A stretch of 64,000 nucleotides of DNA from UBA6489 sp942490775 (GCA_942490775.1 CALNYL010000009.1:434001-498000); one strand, 5' to 3'. Positions 11,079 to 22,094 are shown, numbered from the stretch's first letter. Notes: generated by a model not told the origin, from the letters alone. Program-made: numbers and translations.

Positions 11079-12044
11079 ATGAAAACAAAAGATTTTAAAA
11101 AACTTGATATAAAAACTAGGAGGCTTGTGGATAGTGTTTTTTTGGGTAACTACAAGTCGTCTTTTAAGTGAAGATGATTGGAATTTAGTGAGTTTAGAAG
11201 TTATGAGTATGGGGATGATGCAAAATATATAGACTGGCTTGTTTCTGCCAGAGAATGAAAAACTATAATTAGGAGATATGAGGAAGAAAGAGAATTAAAT
11301 ATTTTGTTTGTTTTGGATTTGTGAGCTAGTATGAATCTTGGGGTATTGGGAAAGAAGTTAGATTTGCTTAAAGAAATATTTTTTATATTAGGACTGTCAG
11401 CAGTTGAAAGTTCTGATAGAATAGGAGCAATTTTATTTTGATGAAAGAAAGAAAAGATTATAAATTTTAAGAAGTGAAAAGTTAGTCTGTTTAGTATTTT
11501 GAAGGAGGTGGAGAATTATAATGGAGAAAATATTAATACCCCTAACTTGTATCACGGACATAAGCTTTGCAAAAAATCTTCCTCTTACATAAAGGGAAGA
11601 GGCTACAGTTTCTTAAAAAATATTTTCTTAAAATATAAGCATTCAGAAAAACTGGATACTAAGCTTGATTTGAGTTTTTTAAATAAGACTAAAATAAAGA
11701 ATTCTTTGGTTTTTATTTTAACTGATAAGCTTGAGGTTAATAGTAGACAGCTTGGTATTGCTGAGAGAAAAAATGATTTGGTTTTTATAAATGTGTTTGA
11801 TAGTTTTGAAAATAATTTAAATTTGAGTAAAATAAATGTGACTCTTGGGAGTGGTTTAGATGAAATAAATATTGATTTGGCTGATGATGAAAAGAAAAAA
11901 GAATATGTGGAGTTTAGAAAAGAAAAAATAGATAATTTTAGTAATATTTTGCACAGAAATCAGATTGATTATCTTTATGTAGATGAAACTAAAAGTATTT
12001 ATAGAGAACTTATGGGACTTATGAGTATGAGGGGAGAAAGGTAA
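11079..12044 (+). CDS. DUF58 domain protein (VWA-like, Bat operon)
   Basis: 321 residues. N-terminal half is typical DUF58: GNYKSSFKGRGLEFSEFRSY, the YGDDAKYIDWLVSAR box, and VLDLGASMNLG, a degenerate MIDAS of VWA domains. DUF58 proteins work with MoxR ATPases. A stretch of about 25 residues beginning NTPNLYHGHKLCKK is encoded by a family-A palindromic repeat (11538-11608) lying in frame inside the gene; relatives would not be expected to have it. The C-terminal half has the second VWA half (LVFILTDKLEVNSR). It converges with a small minus-strand gene 6 bp beyond its stop. Confidence 0.9.
11538..11608. repeat. family-A palindromic repeat inside the DUF58 gene
   Basis: CCCCTAACTTG ... CTTCCTCTTAC-ATAAAGGGAAGAGGCTACAG matches the intergenic copies at 39152 and 44162, including the CCCTAACTTG lead and GAGGCTACAG tail, but here it is translated without a stop or shift. 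Confidence 0.85.
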
Positions 12045-12050
12045 GAGGTT

Positions 12051-12332
12051 TTATCTTGAATCATTCAATATATTATGGGCTATTTTGTTTGTTTTATATT
12101 CTTCTTCTTCTTCACAGAACTTAATAATTGCTCTTAATATTCATGAATTATTTTTATCGCTTTGAAATCTTTCTTTAGATATTCTCAAGAGTTCTGTTAA
12201 ATCTTCAGGGGCTATTATTCTAATAGAGTTATATAATTCTGTAGGTTCCAAACCTACACCATTTCAGTATTTTACTATAAGTCAATCAAGATAATCTTCT
12301 ACTTTGTTTCTTTCTTTAGCAGTTTCTACCAT
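12051..12332 (-). CDS. small conserved-looking protein, unknown
   Basis: 93 residues from ATG at 12332. Helical and charged, with a central GNGVGLEPTELYNSIRIIAPEDL and the tail NKIAHNILNDSR. Two TGA codons are read as Gly. It converges with the DUF58 gene. No family recognised. The 175 bp upstream holds only AT-rich sequence and the likely promoters for this gene and the BatD-like gene. Confidence 0.6.
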
Positions 12333-12508
12333 AAAAATTATTATTAATATATAAAATATAAGTTTATTCTAAGATATAGTTTCTTAAAAGTCAAATTTTT
12401 TGAATGATAAGTATGAAAGACTTTACAAAAATTATATTTTTTTATAATTGTACATTAGTTTTTTTCCTCTGTAGTTAAAGTTTATTTTTTTTAATGAATA
12501 AATAATTT

Positions 12509-13507
12509 ATGAAAAACGGTTTGAAAATTATTTTTTGAATTATTTTATTTTTTGTTACTGGTTTAGCTTTTGGTTTTGATATAGATTTTCAGGTGGATAA
12601 AAAAGAAGTAGATTTGTCTGATATGATTAATCTTGATATAATAATTACTTGAACTTGAGAAATAGATTGAGTTGATGTTTTTTGAGCAGATGGCTTTTTT
12701 GTAGTTTGAGAAAATCAATCAAATATTAATCTTGATATTAATTGAGTTAAAAATACTCAATTTAAAATAAAACTTGCATTAAGACCAAAGTTGGTTGGAG
12801 AATATCAAGTATGACCAGTTACATTAGTTTCTTGAGTTGAGAAAATAGAGTGAGATGAGACTTTTAAAATAAAGGTTACGGATAATAGGAATCTGTGAGC
12901 TGTTAATAGTTTGCAGAATGATATAGATAAAGAAATAGATGATGAAGTTATTCAAAAAAAGATAGATGAGGAAGTTGAAAAAGCGAAACAAAGAGTTATG
13001 GAATTATATGATGAAGATAAAGGAAAAAAAGAGGTTGAAGTTAGTGGTTGAACTGGTGAAGTAGAGGATATAAATGATATAGATTGAGTGAAAAGTAGTT
13101 TTTGAAAGGTTAGTTTTATTTTTATTCCTATTGTACTATTTTTTGTAGTTTTTCACTTTGTAATGAATTATTTCCTTTCAAAGAAAGAATCGGTTGTTGT
13201 TGTTAGAGAAAAGCCTAGTGTTAAGGCTTTATTAAAATTGAAATTAAATAAATTGAAAAAGAAGTCAGGAGATTTGAGTAGAGCCGAATTTTATGCAGTT
13301 TTGAATATGTTATTTAGAGAGTATTTTGAGTATTTGTGAGAGGAAAATGCTACAAAGAAGACTTTTGAGGAGTTAGAAGATACTGATTTGAAAGATAAAA
13401 AGATTTTTGAATTGTTTAAGGAGAGTTATTTTAGTGAGTTTAATAATAGTGAAGATAGTATTGATAGTAGGGGAGAGGTTGTGGATGAGTTTATTGCTAT
13501 GATTTAG
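12509..13507 (+). CDS. BatD-like secreted/membrane protein
   Basis: 332 residues. Signal peptide (LFFVTGLAFG), then a beta-rich domain with alternating strands (VDKKEVDLSDMINLDIII), as at the start of BatD proteins, an acidic helical linker, one membrane segment about residues 205-225, and a cytoplasmic tail resembling the C-terminal helical part of BatD/DUF4381 proteins (LSRAEFYAVLNMLFREYFEY). Position between DUF58 and the two VWA genes supports the assignment. Likely part of the envelope Bat complex. Confidence 0.65.
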
Positions 13508-13510
13508 TAG

Positions 13511-13560
13511 TAATCTATCCCTGAATCCCTTACCTTTCATACGAAAGGAAGGGGCTACAA
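13511..13560. repeat. family-A palindromic repeat
   Basis: ATCCCTGAATCCCTTACCTTTC-ATAC-GAAAGGAAGGGGCTACAA between BatD-like and BatA-like genes; nearly the same sequence recurs at 39617. Confidence 0.85.
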
Positions 13561-13617
13561 GAGATTGTATTTTTTGGATTTTTTCAGTATTTCTTTAAGA
13601 GTATTATAAAAAAAAAT

Positions 13618-14604
13618 ATGTTGAATTATACATTTTTACATCCTTTGTACTTTATAGTGATAGTTCCTGTTTTATTGCTGATATTATTTTTGTATTTCAA
13701 AAAATCAAAGCCTAATAATTTTTGACCATTTGAGGATTTGAAAAAAATCTATAGAAAAAATAATATTTATTATAGATTATATTTTGTTTCGCTTTTTATA
13801 ATTTCTTTGTTATTTATCTCAGTTTTGGCAAATTTTACAGAGAACAGGACTAGTGAGAAGATAAAAAAGAAGTGAATTGATATAGAGATTGTTTTGGATT
13901 TAAGTTATTCTATGAAGGCTGATGATATAAAACCAAATAGGCTTGAGGCATGAAAAGAAGTTTTGATAAACTTTATAGATTCTGTGGAGTCTGATAGAAT
14001 TGGACTTGTACTTTTTTCATGAAAGCCTTTTAATTCTATTCCTCTTACTTTCGATTATGATTTTTTGAAAGATTTTGTAGGTGATTTATCTGTTAATACT
14101 ATAAATCAGGCTTATTCTCACTTGGCTTGAACTGCTATTTGAGATGCTATAGTTTTGGGTATAGATTCGTTTAAGAAATCAGAGGATAGGGAAAAAATGA
14201 TGATACTTATAACTGATGGAGAGGCAAACAAGGGGCTTGATCCTATGTTAGCATTGAAGATGGCAAAAAAGGAGGGTATAAAGATTTATACTATTTGAGT
14301 TTGATGAGATAAGCCTGTTTATATTGATGTTAATATATGATGATTTTTTCCTCAAAGGGTTAAAATTTGAGGAATAGATGAAGATACTTTGAAAAAGATT
14401 GCTAGTGAGACTTGATGAAAGTATTTTAGAGCGACTTCAAAGGATAGGCTTGATGAAATTTTTAAAGATATTTCTAAACTTGAGAAAAAGGATATAGAAA
14501 TTAATGAGATAAAAACTCAAAAAGATAGAAATATATTTTTTGTTTATTTTATAGTGTTTTTTATGTTGTTAATGATTATATTGAAATATAGAAAGAAGAT
14601 TTAG
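13618..14604 (+). CDS. BatA-like VWA-domain membrane protein
   Basis: 328 residues. Two N-terminal membrane segments (residues about 8-27 and 58-78), then a VWA domain with a complete MIDAS: VLDLSYSMKADD (DxSxS), the conserved threonine in SHLAGTAIGDAI, and LITDGEAN (second Asp). One further C-terminal membrane helix. This is the aerotolerance BatA layout with the VWA domain outside the membrane. Forms a unit with the BatB-like gene downstream and the MoxR ATPase upstream. Confidence 0.85.
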
Positions 14605-14637
14605 AAATAAGAAAATAAGATTTAAGAATAATAAAAA

Positions 14638-14665
14638 GACACGATAAATCGGTGTCTCTACGGGA
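14638..14665. repeat. family-B palindromic repeat (GACACGATAAATCGGTGTC)
   Basis: AGACACGATAAATCGGTGTCTCTACGGG; the same element with one change (ATCAGTGTC) recurs at 16286. Confidence 0.85.
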
Positions 14666-14686
14666 TTTAGAAATAATTTATTATTT

Positions 14687-15709
14687 ATGACTTTTGCTAA
14701 TTTTAATATATATTCTGTTATAATATTTTTACTGCTTAATTGAATAGTGGGGTATTTGTTGTTTGTTTTGTATAAGTGAAATAAAAATAAATTCAGCTTG
14801 TTAACAGAGGTTTTTAGCCCTTTGAATATTTTATCTAATGGTAAGTTAAATGTAAGAAGATTGGGATTGATATTTCTCTTTTTGTCTTTCTTTTTTGTTT
14901 TTTTGGCTATTTTTTGACTGAGGTGAGGTTTAAAAGAGCAGGAGGTTGAGGTTTCAGGAGTGAATGTAGCATTTGTTTTGGATGTGTCTAAAAGTATGAA
15001 TGCTATAGATGAGAAACTTTTAAATAATTCTAGAATTAATTTGTCTAAAAGGTTTATAGGTGATTTTGTGAATAAATTTAGAAATAATAGATATAGTTTA
15101 ACGATATTTTCAGCAGAGGCTTTAAAGGTTATACCTTTTACATTTGATAGTGATTTGTATAATACTTTTTTGTATGATGTTGATGACCAAAATCTTAGCA
15201 AGCAGGGGACAGATTTGCTTGAAGCTATAAATGTGTGATTGTCTAATTTTAGTGGAGATGATGGTTGAGGGGTTATAGTTGTATTTACTGATGGTTGAGA
15301 GGATAGCTATAGTGATTTTGGAAATCTTAAAAAAGAGTTGGGGGATAGAAATATTTCTTTGGCTTTAGTTTGAATTTGAAGTTTGAAGGGGAGTTATATT
15401 CCGACCTGAGTTGATGTATTTTGAAGAGGGGTGTATAAAGTTTATAATTGAGAAAGGGTTGTTACTAAGTTAAATGAAAAGGTTTTAGAGGATGTTGCTT
15501 GAGAATTGGATTGAGATTATTTTAGGTTTGATAATTTAACAGGGTTAAAAAAATTAGAGAAATTTATAGAGGAAAGTGTGGAGGAATCTATGTTTCAAAA
15601 GGGAATAAAAAATAGAAAGGATTTGACGAGGAATTTTGTTATTGTGGCTTTTTGTTTTTGGATTATGTTTTTGGGGAGTTTGATTTTGGGGAAAATTTGA
15701 AAAAAGTAA
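14687..15709 (+). CDS. BatB-like VWA-domain membrane protein
   Basis: 340 residues. Two N-terminal membrane segments, a VWA domain with VLDVSKSMNAID (DxSxS), KQGTDLLEAIN and VVFTDGGED, and a terminal membrane helix ending GKIGKK. Between the two N-terminal helices, codons for SLLTEVFSPLN come from a family-C palindromic repeat (14798-14827) in frame. A long open frame on the opposite strand is a shadow of this gene. Follows BatA-like after 82 bp. Confidence 0.8.
14798..14827. repeat. family-C palindromic repeat inside the BatB-like gene
   Basis: TTAACAGAGGTTTTTAGCCCTTTGAA: same element as the intergenic TCAACAGAGGGTTTTAACCC copies, here translated in frame. Confidence 0.75.
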
Positions 15710-15785
15710 AAAAACTTTTTACAAAAACTCATATTTCATTTATACTAGTTATCAGTATAATTTTATATATTAATTTTAGAAAAAA

Positions 15786-16181
15786 ATGGATAATAAAGAA
15801 AAAAGTATATTTCAGAAAATAGCTACAATATTTGCTCCTAAGGTGGTTTGACCTTATTCACAAGCTGTAAGAGTTAGAAAAACTATGTATAGTTCTGGAC
15901 AAATTTGAATAATTCCAGAAAAGTGAGAACTAGAAGAGGGTATAGAAGCACAAACTGAGAGAGTTTGTAAAAACTTATGAGAAGTATTAAAAGAGGCTGG
16001 ACTTGAGTATGAAAATGTATTGAAAACAAATATTTATTTAGTGAATATTGAAGATTTTAAAGTTGTTAATGAAATATATGCAAAGTATTTTGAGCATCAA
16101 CCTGCTAGAAGTACTGTACAGGTTGCTGGACTTCCTTTGTGAGCATTAGTTGAAATTGATGTTATTGCTAAAGAGTTTTAG
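15786..16181 (+). CDS. ridA: RidA family reactive-intermediate deaminase
   Basis: 131 residues, the usual length. GPYSQAVRV near residue 25, SGQIGIIPE, the C-terminal Arg-containing FEHQPARSTVQVAGLPLGA and VEIDVIAKE are the RidA/YjgF landmarks, with the active-site Arg present. RidA hydrolyses enamine/imine intermediates made by PLP enzymes; it is a cytoplasmic trimer. It starts 76 bp after the BatB-like gene and is followed by family-A and family-B repeats. Confidence 0.93.
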
Positions 16182-16222
16182 ACCCTCCCCCTAGCCCCCC
16201 TCCTTATTAAGGAGGGGGGATT
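16182..16222. repeat. family-A palindromic repeat
   Basis: CCCCCCTCCTTATTAAGGAGGGGGG arms directly after the ridA stop; may double as terminator. Confidence 0.85.
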
Positions 16223-16285
16223 TCGGGGTTCGATAGAAAAGGGAACAATAAAAAAAGCATGATGCAAGAAAGATACGGTAGAAAA

Positions 16286-16313
16286 AGACACGATAAATCA
16301 GTGTCTCTACGGG
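16286..16313. repeat. family-B palindromic repeat (second GACACGATAAATC copy)
   Basis: AGACACGATAAATCAGTGTCTCTACGGG, 20 bp before the HAD gene. Confidence 0.85.
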
Positions 16314-16333
16314 AAAAATAATTTAAAGATTTA

Positions 16334-16951
16334 ATGAAAAAGAAATATTTAATTTTTGATTTGGATGGTACCCTGATAAATTCTCCTGTGAGGATTGTTA
16401 GTGAGGTGCTTGATTTTGTGAATGAGGTTGAACCTGAGTATTATGATAAGACGAGATATGTTATGAGTAAAACTTTTTGACTGAGTTTAAAGGAAATTTT
16501 TAAAATGGTTTTTGAAGATGATGATAAAATAAAAAAATATTGTGATGAGGCATATAAGAGGCTAGATAAACTTAGGGGAAAATTGAAATTTTTCCCTTGA
16601 ATTCCTGAAAAAATAAAAGAGCTTTCAAAAAAATATAAGCTCTTTTTGAGTACTTGAAGTTCAACTGATTTTGCAGAGGATTCTTTGCAGGAGTGATGAA
16701 TAAAGGATTGTTTTGAGATGATTTTTTGAAGTGAGAAGGTTATGAAAGGCTCTAAACATTTAGAGGCTTTTGTTGATTATAGCTGAGATGATAAGTTTTT
16801 TGAGAGGAGTGTTTATATATGAGATGGTGATATGGATAGAGTTTTTGCTGAAAAGCATAATATTGATTTTGTATTTATTTGAAGTAAGGGGATTGATAAA
16901 TATGAGATAGAGAGTGTGGTGGAGATTGATGAGGTTTTGAAGAGAATTTAA
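16334..16951 (+). CDS. HAD-superfamily phosphatase (PGP-like)
   Basis: 205 residues. Motif I FDLDGTL (residues 8-14) with a helical cap (region 20-85) typical of subclass I, motif II LSTGSS, Lys motif region and motif IV YIGDGDMDR. Family members hydrolyse small phosphomonoesters such as phosphoglycolate. Substrate not predictable. Confidence 0.88.
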
Positions 16952-17007
16952 TTTTGATTTTTTTAGAAAAATATTATACTTAGGGGTAATATTTTTATTT
17001 AAAGATT

Positions 17008-17172
17008 ATGGTTGTAACAAAAGCTAATAAAATAAAAAAGAATTCATCAATAAATTCAGATACAATAGACTTTGAAGAGTATATTGAGTTAGAGAATGAG
17101 AAAAATGGTCTTAGGTATCCTTTTGAAACTTTATATTTAATAATTCTACTAAAAGAAAAAAGGTTTACTTAA
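17008..17172 (+). CDS. small hypothetical protein before jetA
   Basis: 54 residues, Lys/Asn-rich start and a hydrophobic end (FETLYLIILLKEKRFT). It begins just after a T-rich promoter-like stretch and precedes jetA by 58 bp, with a family-B palindrome between. It could be a leader peptide or a fragment; no family recognised. Confidence 0.4.
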   Translation: MVVTKANKIKKNSSINSDTIDFEEYIELENEKNGLRYPFETLYLIILLKEKRFT

Positions 17173-17206
17173 GATATAAATGTAGCATTGCTACATCTCT
17201 ACAATA
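17172..17206. repeat. family-B palindromic repeat
   Basis: AAATGTAGCATTGCTACATCTCTACA, arms ATGTAGCA / TGCTACAT, between the small gene and jetA. Confidence 0.75.
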
Positions 17207-17230
17207 ATAATAAAAAAAACTATAAAGATT

Positions 17231-18673
17231 ATGTTCCTCCAAGAAAAATTTAGTAACCCTGTAATAAAATTGTTTAGAAGTGATAATTTAGAATTTATAT
17301 TATCATTTTTTTATAGTATTTTTAGGGCTGAAGAGAAAAATATAGATACCATAAGACAGGTAGCTTTAGAAAAGGAGCTAGAAGAATTTATAAAAGAGTA
17401 TAATAGGCAGTCATCAGAAGATAAGAAAAATGAGGAGAATGCAAAAAACTATGTAGAGTCTTGGATAAAGAACCAGTTTTTGAGGAGAATAGAAATTTGA
17501 GACTTTGAGGATGACTATAATATAGAACTTTCGGAGAGTACTATGCAGGTTATGAACTTTTTTGATAATTTATGAATTCAGGAGGAGTATCTCCATGCTT
17601 CTGTAAAATCTGATTTTGAGAATGCTATTACAAATCTAAAGACTATAGCTTTTTCATCGGAGGGTTTAAAGGAGCAAAATTTAAAAGAGATTGATAGACA
17701 AATAAAACAGTTGGAAAATAAGAAAAAATTAATTGCAAAATGAGACTTAAAGGTTTTTGAAGAGGAGGTTTATGATAAGTATACGAGTGCAAAGGAGATT
17801 CTGAAAAGAATGCCTACTAATTTTAGAAAGGTTGAAACTGTTTTTGAAAATATTTATGCTTCTATTCAAAAGAAATCAAATGATTCAGAGCTTAATAGAG
17901 GTGATATTTTATCATTTACATTGGATGAGATAGATGAGAAAATAAATAATTCTCCTCAATGAAAAAGTTTTGATTGATTTGAAAAGTTTTATTCTGGTAA
18001 GCCTAAAAAGTTATTGAATCAGTTGAGTGGTATTTTTGAGAATTTTGAGAAAATAAAAGCTTTAGAAAAGCAGAAATCTATAAAGTCTCTTATAGAATTT
18101 GATTTATTGAAAGCTAAAAAGAGGGCTTATAATAAAAAGACATTTATTGTTTCAAAACTTAGGGAGGTTTTTAATGAGGAGGCGAAAGAAGAGAGAAAAG
18201 TTTGAATTAAACTTATAAAAGATATTAAAAAGATTTTTATTGAGAATAATAATAAAATAGAGTATAAGAAATGATTGTGAGATATTGATGATTGATTTGC
18301 TATAGATTTATTTATTTGAAAGAATTTATGGGAGGGGAGAAAAGAAGTTAAGCTTGTTTCTTATGCGGAGAAAGGTGAAGTCGAGAAAGAAGAGATTGAT
18401 GTGGAAAATATTTTTAGGTATACTACTATATCGGAAAGGCAGATTCTGGAGAGGATTGATGAGTTATTAAAAGATAAAGAGGAGGTGAATTTGCAGGAGA
18501 TTTTGGAGCAGTATAAAATACAGTATTCTATAGATGAGTTTATGACTTATGTGAAAATTGCGATGGCTGGGAAGTGAAATATAAAGGATTTTAATAGAAA
18601 TGATTTTGATGTTCAGGGAATTCATAATAAGTTGAAGGTGCAGAGTGGGGAGGTGGTGTTTTTGAAGAAGTAG
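17231..18673 (+). CDS. jetA: Wadjet subunit JetA (DUF3375)
   Basis: 480 residues. The opening LFRSDNLEFILSFFYSIFRAEE is the start seen in DUF3375/JetA proteins (a winged-helix kleisin-like subunit), followed by long helices and a distal KMPTNFRKVE-like region (residues about 195-205). Wadjet is an SMC-type complex that recognises and cleaves plasmid DNA; JetA is the kleisin. jetB follows after 276 bp, and jetC and jetD lie further downstream in the same orientation. The gene is intact. Assignment rests on N-terminal pattern, size and operon neighbours. Confidence 0.75.
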
Positions 18674-18683
18674 CTATTAGCAA

Positions 18684-18732
18684 AACCTCTCTCTTGAATT
18701 TTCTCTCCTTGTCAGGAGAAAGAAGCTACAGA
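18684..18732. repeat. family-A palindromic repeat
   Basis: TTTTCTCTCCTTGTCAGGAGAAAGAAGCTACAG, after the jetA stop. Confidence 0.8.
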
Positions 18733-18751
18733 GAATGAATATAATCTTAAT

Positions 18752-18795
18752 AATCCATCTCTGAATCTCTTCCTTTAATACTAAAGGAAGAGAGG
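18752..18795. repeat. family-A palindromic repeat
   Basis: CATCTCTGAATCTCTTCCTTTA-ATAC-TAAAGGAAGAGAGG, second copy in the jetA-jetB gap. Confidence 0.85.
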
Positions 18796-18861
18796 AAAAA
18801 TTAAGGATTTATTATAAATAGATTTTGTTATTAAATTTTAGGTGAACACTAGAAGATATTA

Positions 18862-18900
18862 CTGTAGGGGCAATACCTTGTGTTTGCCCTGATTTATAAG
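18862..18900. repeat. family-B palindromic repeat
   Basis: TGTAGGGGCAATACCTTGTGTTTGCCCTGA, arms AGGGGCAA / TTGCCCT. The 276 bp between jetA and jetB holds only these three repeats. Confidence 0.7.
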
Positions 18901-18949
18901 GAGAGGGGTTAGTGGTGAGGGTAAAATATAAATTTTAACAAATAAACTT

Positions 18950-19519
18950 ATGCAAGAGATTTTAAATTTAAAAGAGGTTTGAGAGTGGAAGTATTTAGTT
19001 AACAGATTGCTAAATAATAGAGAAATTTCAACTGAACAGGATAAGGATTGGAGGATTTTGAGGAAGTATATAAAAGAGCTAAGAACATATTTTGAGATTA
19101 TGAGTTATGAACTTAAGATAGATGAAAATTATGGTTTTGCTTATTTGGAGGAGATGGAAGATATGGAAGTGGAGAGTTTATCAAAGAAGCAAAAAATGTC
19201 TTTTGGGGTGACTTTGTTTTTAGTTATTTTAAGAGAGTTTTTGTATAAGAAGGAGACTCAGGATTTGTATTTGAATTCTAGTATAATAACTATGTGAGAG
19301 ATAAAAGATGCTTTGTGAGTATTTTTGAAGGAGAAGTATGATAATGATGAGAAGAGGGTTATGACTGAGATAAAGTTGATAGTTAATAAAACAAAGGCTT
19401 TGTGAATTATTTCGGAGCTTTGAGATAATAGGTTTAAGATTAATAAAATAATAAAGGCTAAGATGAGTGTGGATAATATGGAGGAGATTTTGGATAAGTT
19501 GAAAGAGAACCTCACCTAG
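18950..19519 (+). CDS. jetB: Wadjet subunit JetB (DUF4194)
   Basis: 189 residues. A helix-rich start with VNRLLNNRE, a central YELKIDENYGFAYL (DUF4194 beta-hairpin), then winged-helix segments ending in ISELGDNRFKINKIIKAKM. This is the KITE-like subunit that binds the JetA kleisin. It follows jetA; jetC would normally come next but is 6 kb away behind inserted genes. Ends directly in a family-A repeat, so the last residues may derive from it. Confidence 0.75.
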
Positions 19520-19545
19520 CCTCTCCTTAAAGGAGAGGGACATAA
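19511..19545. repeat. family-A palindromic repeat
   Basis: CTCACCTAGCCTCTCCTTAAAGGAGAGGGAC overlaps the last three codons and stop of jetB. Confidence 0.8.
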
Positions 19546-19593
19546 GGATTTTTCTTTGAAAATAAAAGACAAATTAAGTAAGAGTAAAAAAAT

Positions 19594-19637
19594 GTAGCCC
19601 TCCTCTCCTATAAGGAGAGGAGATTCAGAGGTAAGGT
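19594..19637. repeat. family-A palindromic repeat
   Basis: TAGCCCTCCTCTCCTATAAGGAGAGGAGATTCAG, at the left end of the cargo between jetB and jetC. Confidence 0.8.
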
Positions 19638-19724
19638 AAAACTATGTAGAAAACAAAAAAAACTGGAAATTCTTTTCTTTTTGGATATACTTAATATATC
19701 CTGTGAAAAAAATAACTTTTTACT

Positions 19725-20284
19725 ATGACAAAAATAACAACAGAACATCAACTTACAGAATTTCTACTTTATAACTCACCGAGCTGAGAAATAAGAGTGG
19801 AAGTTTTTTTGCATAATGAGAGTATTTGGCTTACTCAGAAGAGGATGGCTGAACTTTTTGGGATTCAGAGACCTGCGGTAACAAAGCATTTAAAAAATAT
19901 TTTTGAAAGCTGAGAGTTGGAAGAAAAAGTGGTATGTTCCAAAATGGAACATACCACAGAGCATTGAGCAATAGACTGAAAAACTCAGACAAAAGCAGTT
20001 AATTTTTATAATTTGGATGCTGTTTTATCTGTTTGATATAGGGTAAATTCTAGTAAGGCTACTCAGTTTAGAATTTGGGCGACTGGTGTTTTGAGGGAGT
20101 ATGTTATTAAGGGGTTTGCGATGGATGATGATAGGTTGAAGAATTGAAGATATTTTTGAAAAGATTATTTTAGAGAATTACTTGAGAGAGGGAAATTACC
20201 GCTTTTGAAGAGTATGATGAGTTTAATAAGAATCAGAGGATAGATTCGGATTTTGAGAAGGTGTTGAAAAATAGTAGTGAATAA
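19725..20284 (+). pseudogene. RhuM-family protein, shortened and frameshifted
   Basis: The first 155 residues are a clear RhuM N-terminus: EVFLHNESIWLTQKRMAELF, then EHTTEHGAIDGKTQTKAVN-like text, FYNLDAVLSVGYRVNS and TGVLREYVIKGFAMDDDRLKNG. After FGKDYFRELLER the frame shifts and the sequence jumps to the normal C-terminus AFEEYDEFNKNQRIDSDFEK in another frame, with the large middle domain absent. The protein would stop at 20243. RhuM proteins are common in mobile and defence regions; the function is unsettled. This copy is a deletion remnant. Confidence 0.8.
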
Positions 20285-20325
20285 ATAAAATAAAACTAAA
20301 GTTCTAAAAAAAATAAAAGAAAAAT

Positions 20326-21315
20326 ATGAAAAAACTAACATTTATTGACTTTTGTGCGGGTATTTGATGATGAAGACTTGCTTTTGAGAACCTAGGGCTG
20401 GAATGTCTTGGGTTTTCTGAAATTGATGAAAAAGCAGAAAAAACATATAGATTATTTTTTGGAGAGGACGAGAAAAATTATTGAGATTTAACAAAAATAG
20501 ATCCAGAAAAATTACCTGATTTTGATGTAATGGTTTGAGGTTTTCCATGTCAAACTTTTTCAATAATTGGTCAAAGAAAAGGGTTAGAAGAAGAGAGGTG
20601 AGAGATAATTTTTCATTTCATAAACATAATGAAGAAAAAAAATGTAAAAATTTTTCTTTTAGAAAATGTTAAAGGTCTTGTGAATCACGATAAGGGTAAA
20701 ACTTTAAAAACTATTTTAGAATCACTTGAAAAGGCAGGATATTATGTAGAATGGAAAGTTTTAAATAGTATAAATTATTGAGTTCCTCAAATGAGAGAAA
20801 GAATTTATTTTGTAGGAATAAAAAAGGATTTACTGAAAGATAATATAAAATTTAACTTCCCTGATAATAATAAACAAACTGCAAATGTTGAGGAATTTTT
20901 AATTGATGAAAATAATTCAACTCTAGATGTAAATAAACAAGCCTATGAAACTTTTAAAAAATATTTATGAAATAAATATAATCAAAATAAATATTCTATA
21001 GAAAAACTTTTAGAAAACGAGTATTTAGTTTTAGATACAAGACAATCAGATTTAAGATTATATCATAATAAAGTTCCTACTTTAAGATTAGGGAGACATG
21101 GAATTTTGTATGTAAAAAATAAAAAATTTAAAAAATTATCAGGATATGAATCTTTACTTTTACAATGATTTCCAGAAAAGTTAGCACAAAAAGTAAAAAA
21201 TAATATTACAGAAGCTGATGTTTTAAGACAATCAGGAAATGCAATGACAGTAAGCACTGTTCAAGCTATAGCTGAGAGAATGCTTGAATTTACAGATAAC
21301 TTAAAACTTAACTAA
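20326..21315 (+). CDS. DNA (cytosine-5) methyltransferase
   Basis: 329 residues with all major C5-MTase motifs: I FIDFCAGIGGGRLAF (SAM binding, three Gly TGA-coded), IV GGFPCQTFS with catalytic Cys75, VI LLENVKGL (Glu113-Asn-Val), VIII-like VPQMRERIYFVG, and X RQSGNAMTV. It methylates cytosine C5 and should protect the host from the nuclease encoded 8 bp downstream. The recognition sequence cannot be read from the sequence. Confidence 0.95.
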
Positions 21316-21322
21316 GGATTTT

Positions 21323-22087
21323 ATGGATACTAAACAAGCCAAGGGTTCAAAAACTGCTAAAGATTGATTTAAAAATGAAGATTTTGTAGTTAAATGTTTT
21401 AATGATTGGGAAAATAATGATTTAGCTAAAAATTGGTTAAAAGAAATGGAATATAATTTAGATGATATTGAGCATGTACAAGCAATTAAAATTAAAGGTT
21501 CTTTTAAAGCTGATATTCAGGTAGAAATTAGTATAAAACTAAAAAATGTAACTGATTTTCAAAATCTACAGATAAAACTTGTTTCAAATCCTCAAGGTTT
21601 TAATCAAATTGATAAAAGATGGGTAGATAGTTATAAGGAAATGTGGAATATTCCAGAAAATATTTTAAAAATTTTAAAATATTTTACTTGAGAATTTTCT
21701 CCCTATATTTCCAACCCCAAAGATAAAAGAAGAATGTTTGCAAATGAGTTTTCAGAGCAAGAACAGAAAGAACTTCTAAACTTTTTACAGGAAAATAAAA
21801 CATTGATAGTTAGTGATATTTTGAAGGGGAGATGAAAATTTGCAGCTGAATGGATGTTGGTAATACTGAAAATTAAGGATGAAAAAATTAAATGGGGTTT
21901 GAAGCCTATAAACTTTGTTCTTAATTATTTTTGAAATGGTGAGGTTGAGATAACTCCTAGGGGAAGTCTCAAAATTGGGAAGATTACTATACAAAGAAAA
22001 GGTTGAGATTGAGGAAGAAAAACTGCAAATATGTTGCAGTTTAAAATAAATCCTTGTGAGATTTTGGAGGATGTTGGTGAAAATTAA
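21323..22087 (+). CDS. type II restriction endonuclease (partner of the C5 methylase)
   Basis: 254 residues, beginning 8 bp after the methylase stop, the usual R-M spacing. A nuclease-like core is visible: IKGSFKADIQVEISIKLKN, with acidic residue, one-residue spacing and Lys compatible with a PD-(D/E)xK active site, then SNPQGFNQIDKRWVDSYKEMW, a pattern I associate with the HhaI-type endonucleases; that match is from memory. It would cleave unmethylated foreign DNA at the site protected by its neighbour. Intact. Confidence 0.7.
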
Positions 22088-22094
22088 TAGATAA

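Noticed and set aside
14569..15201. 210-codon open frame on the minus strand
   Set aside because: It lies wholly opposite the BatB-like VWA gene, whose MIDAS motifs are clear; the antisense frame has low-complexity Leu/Phe/Asn text and no start context.
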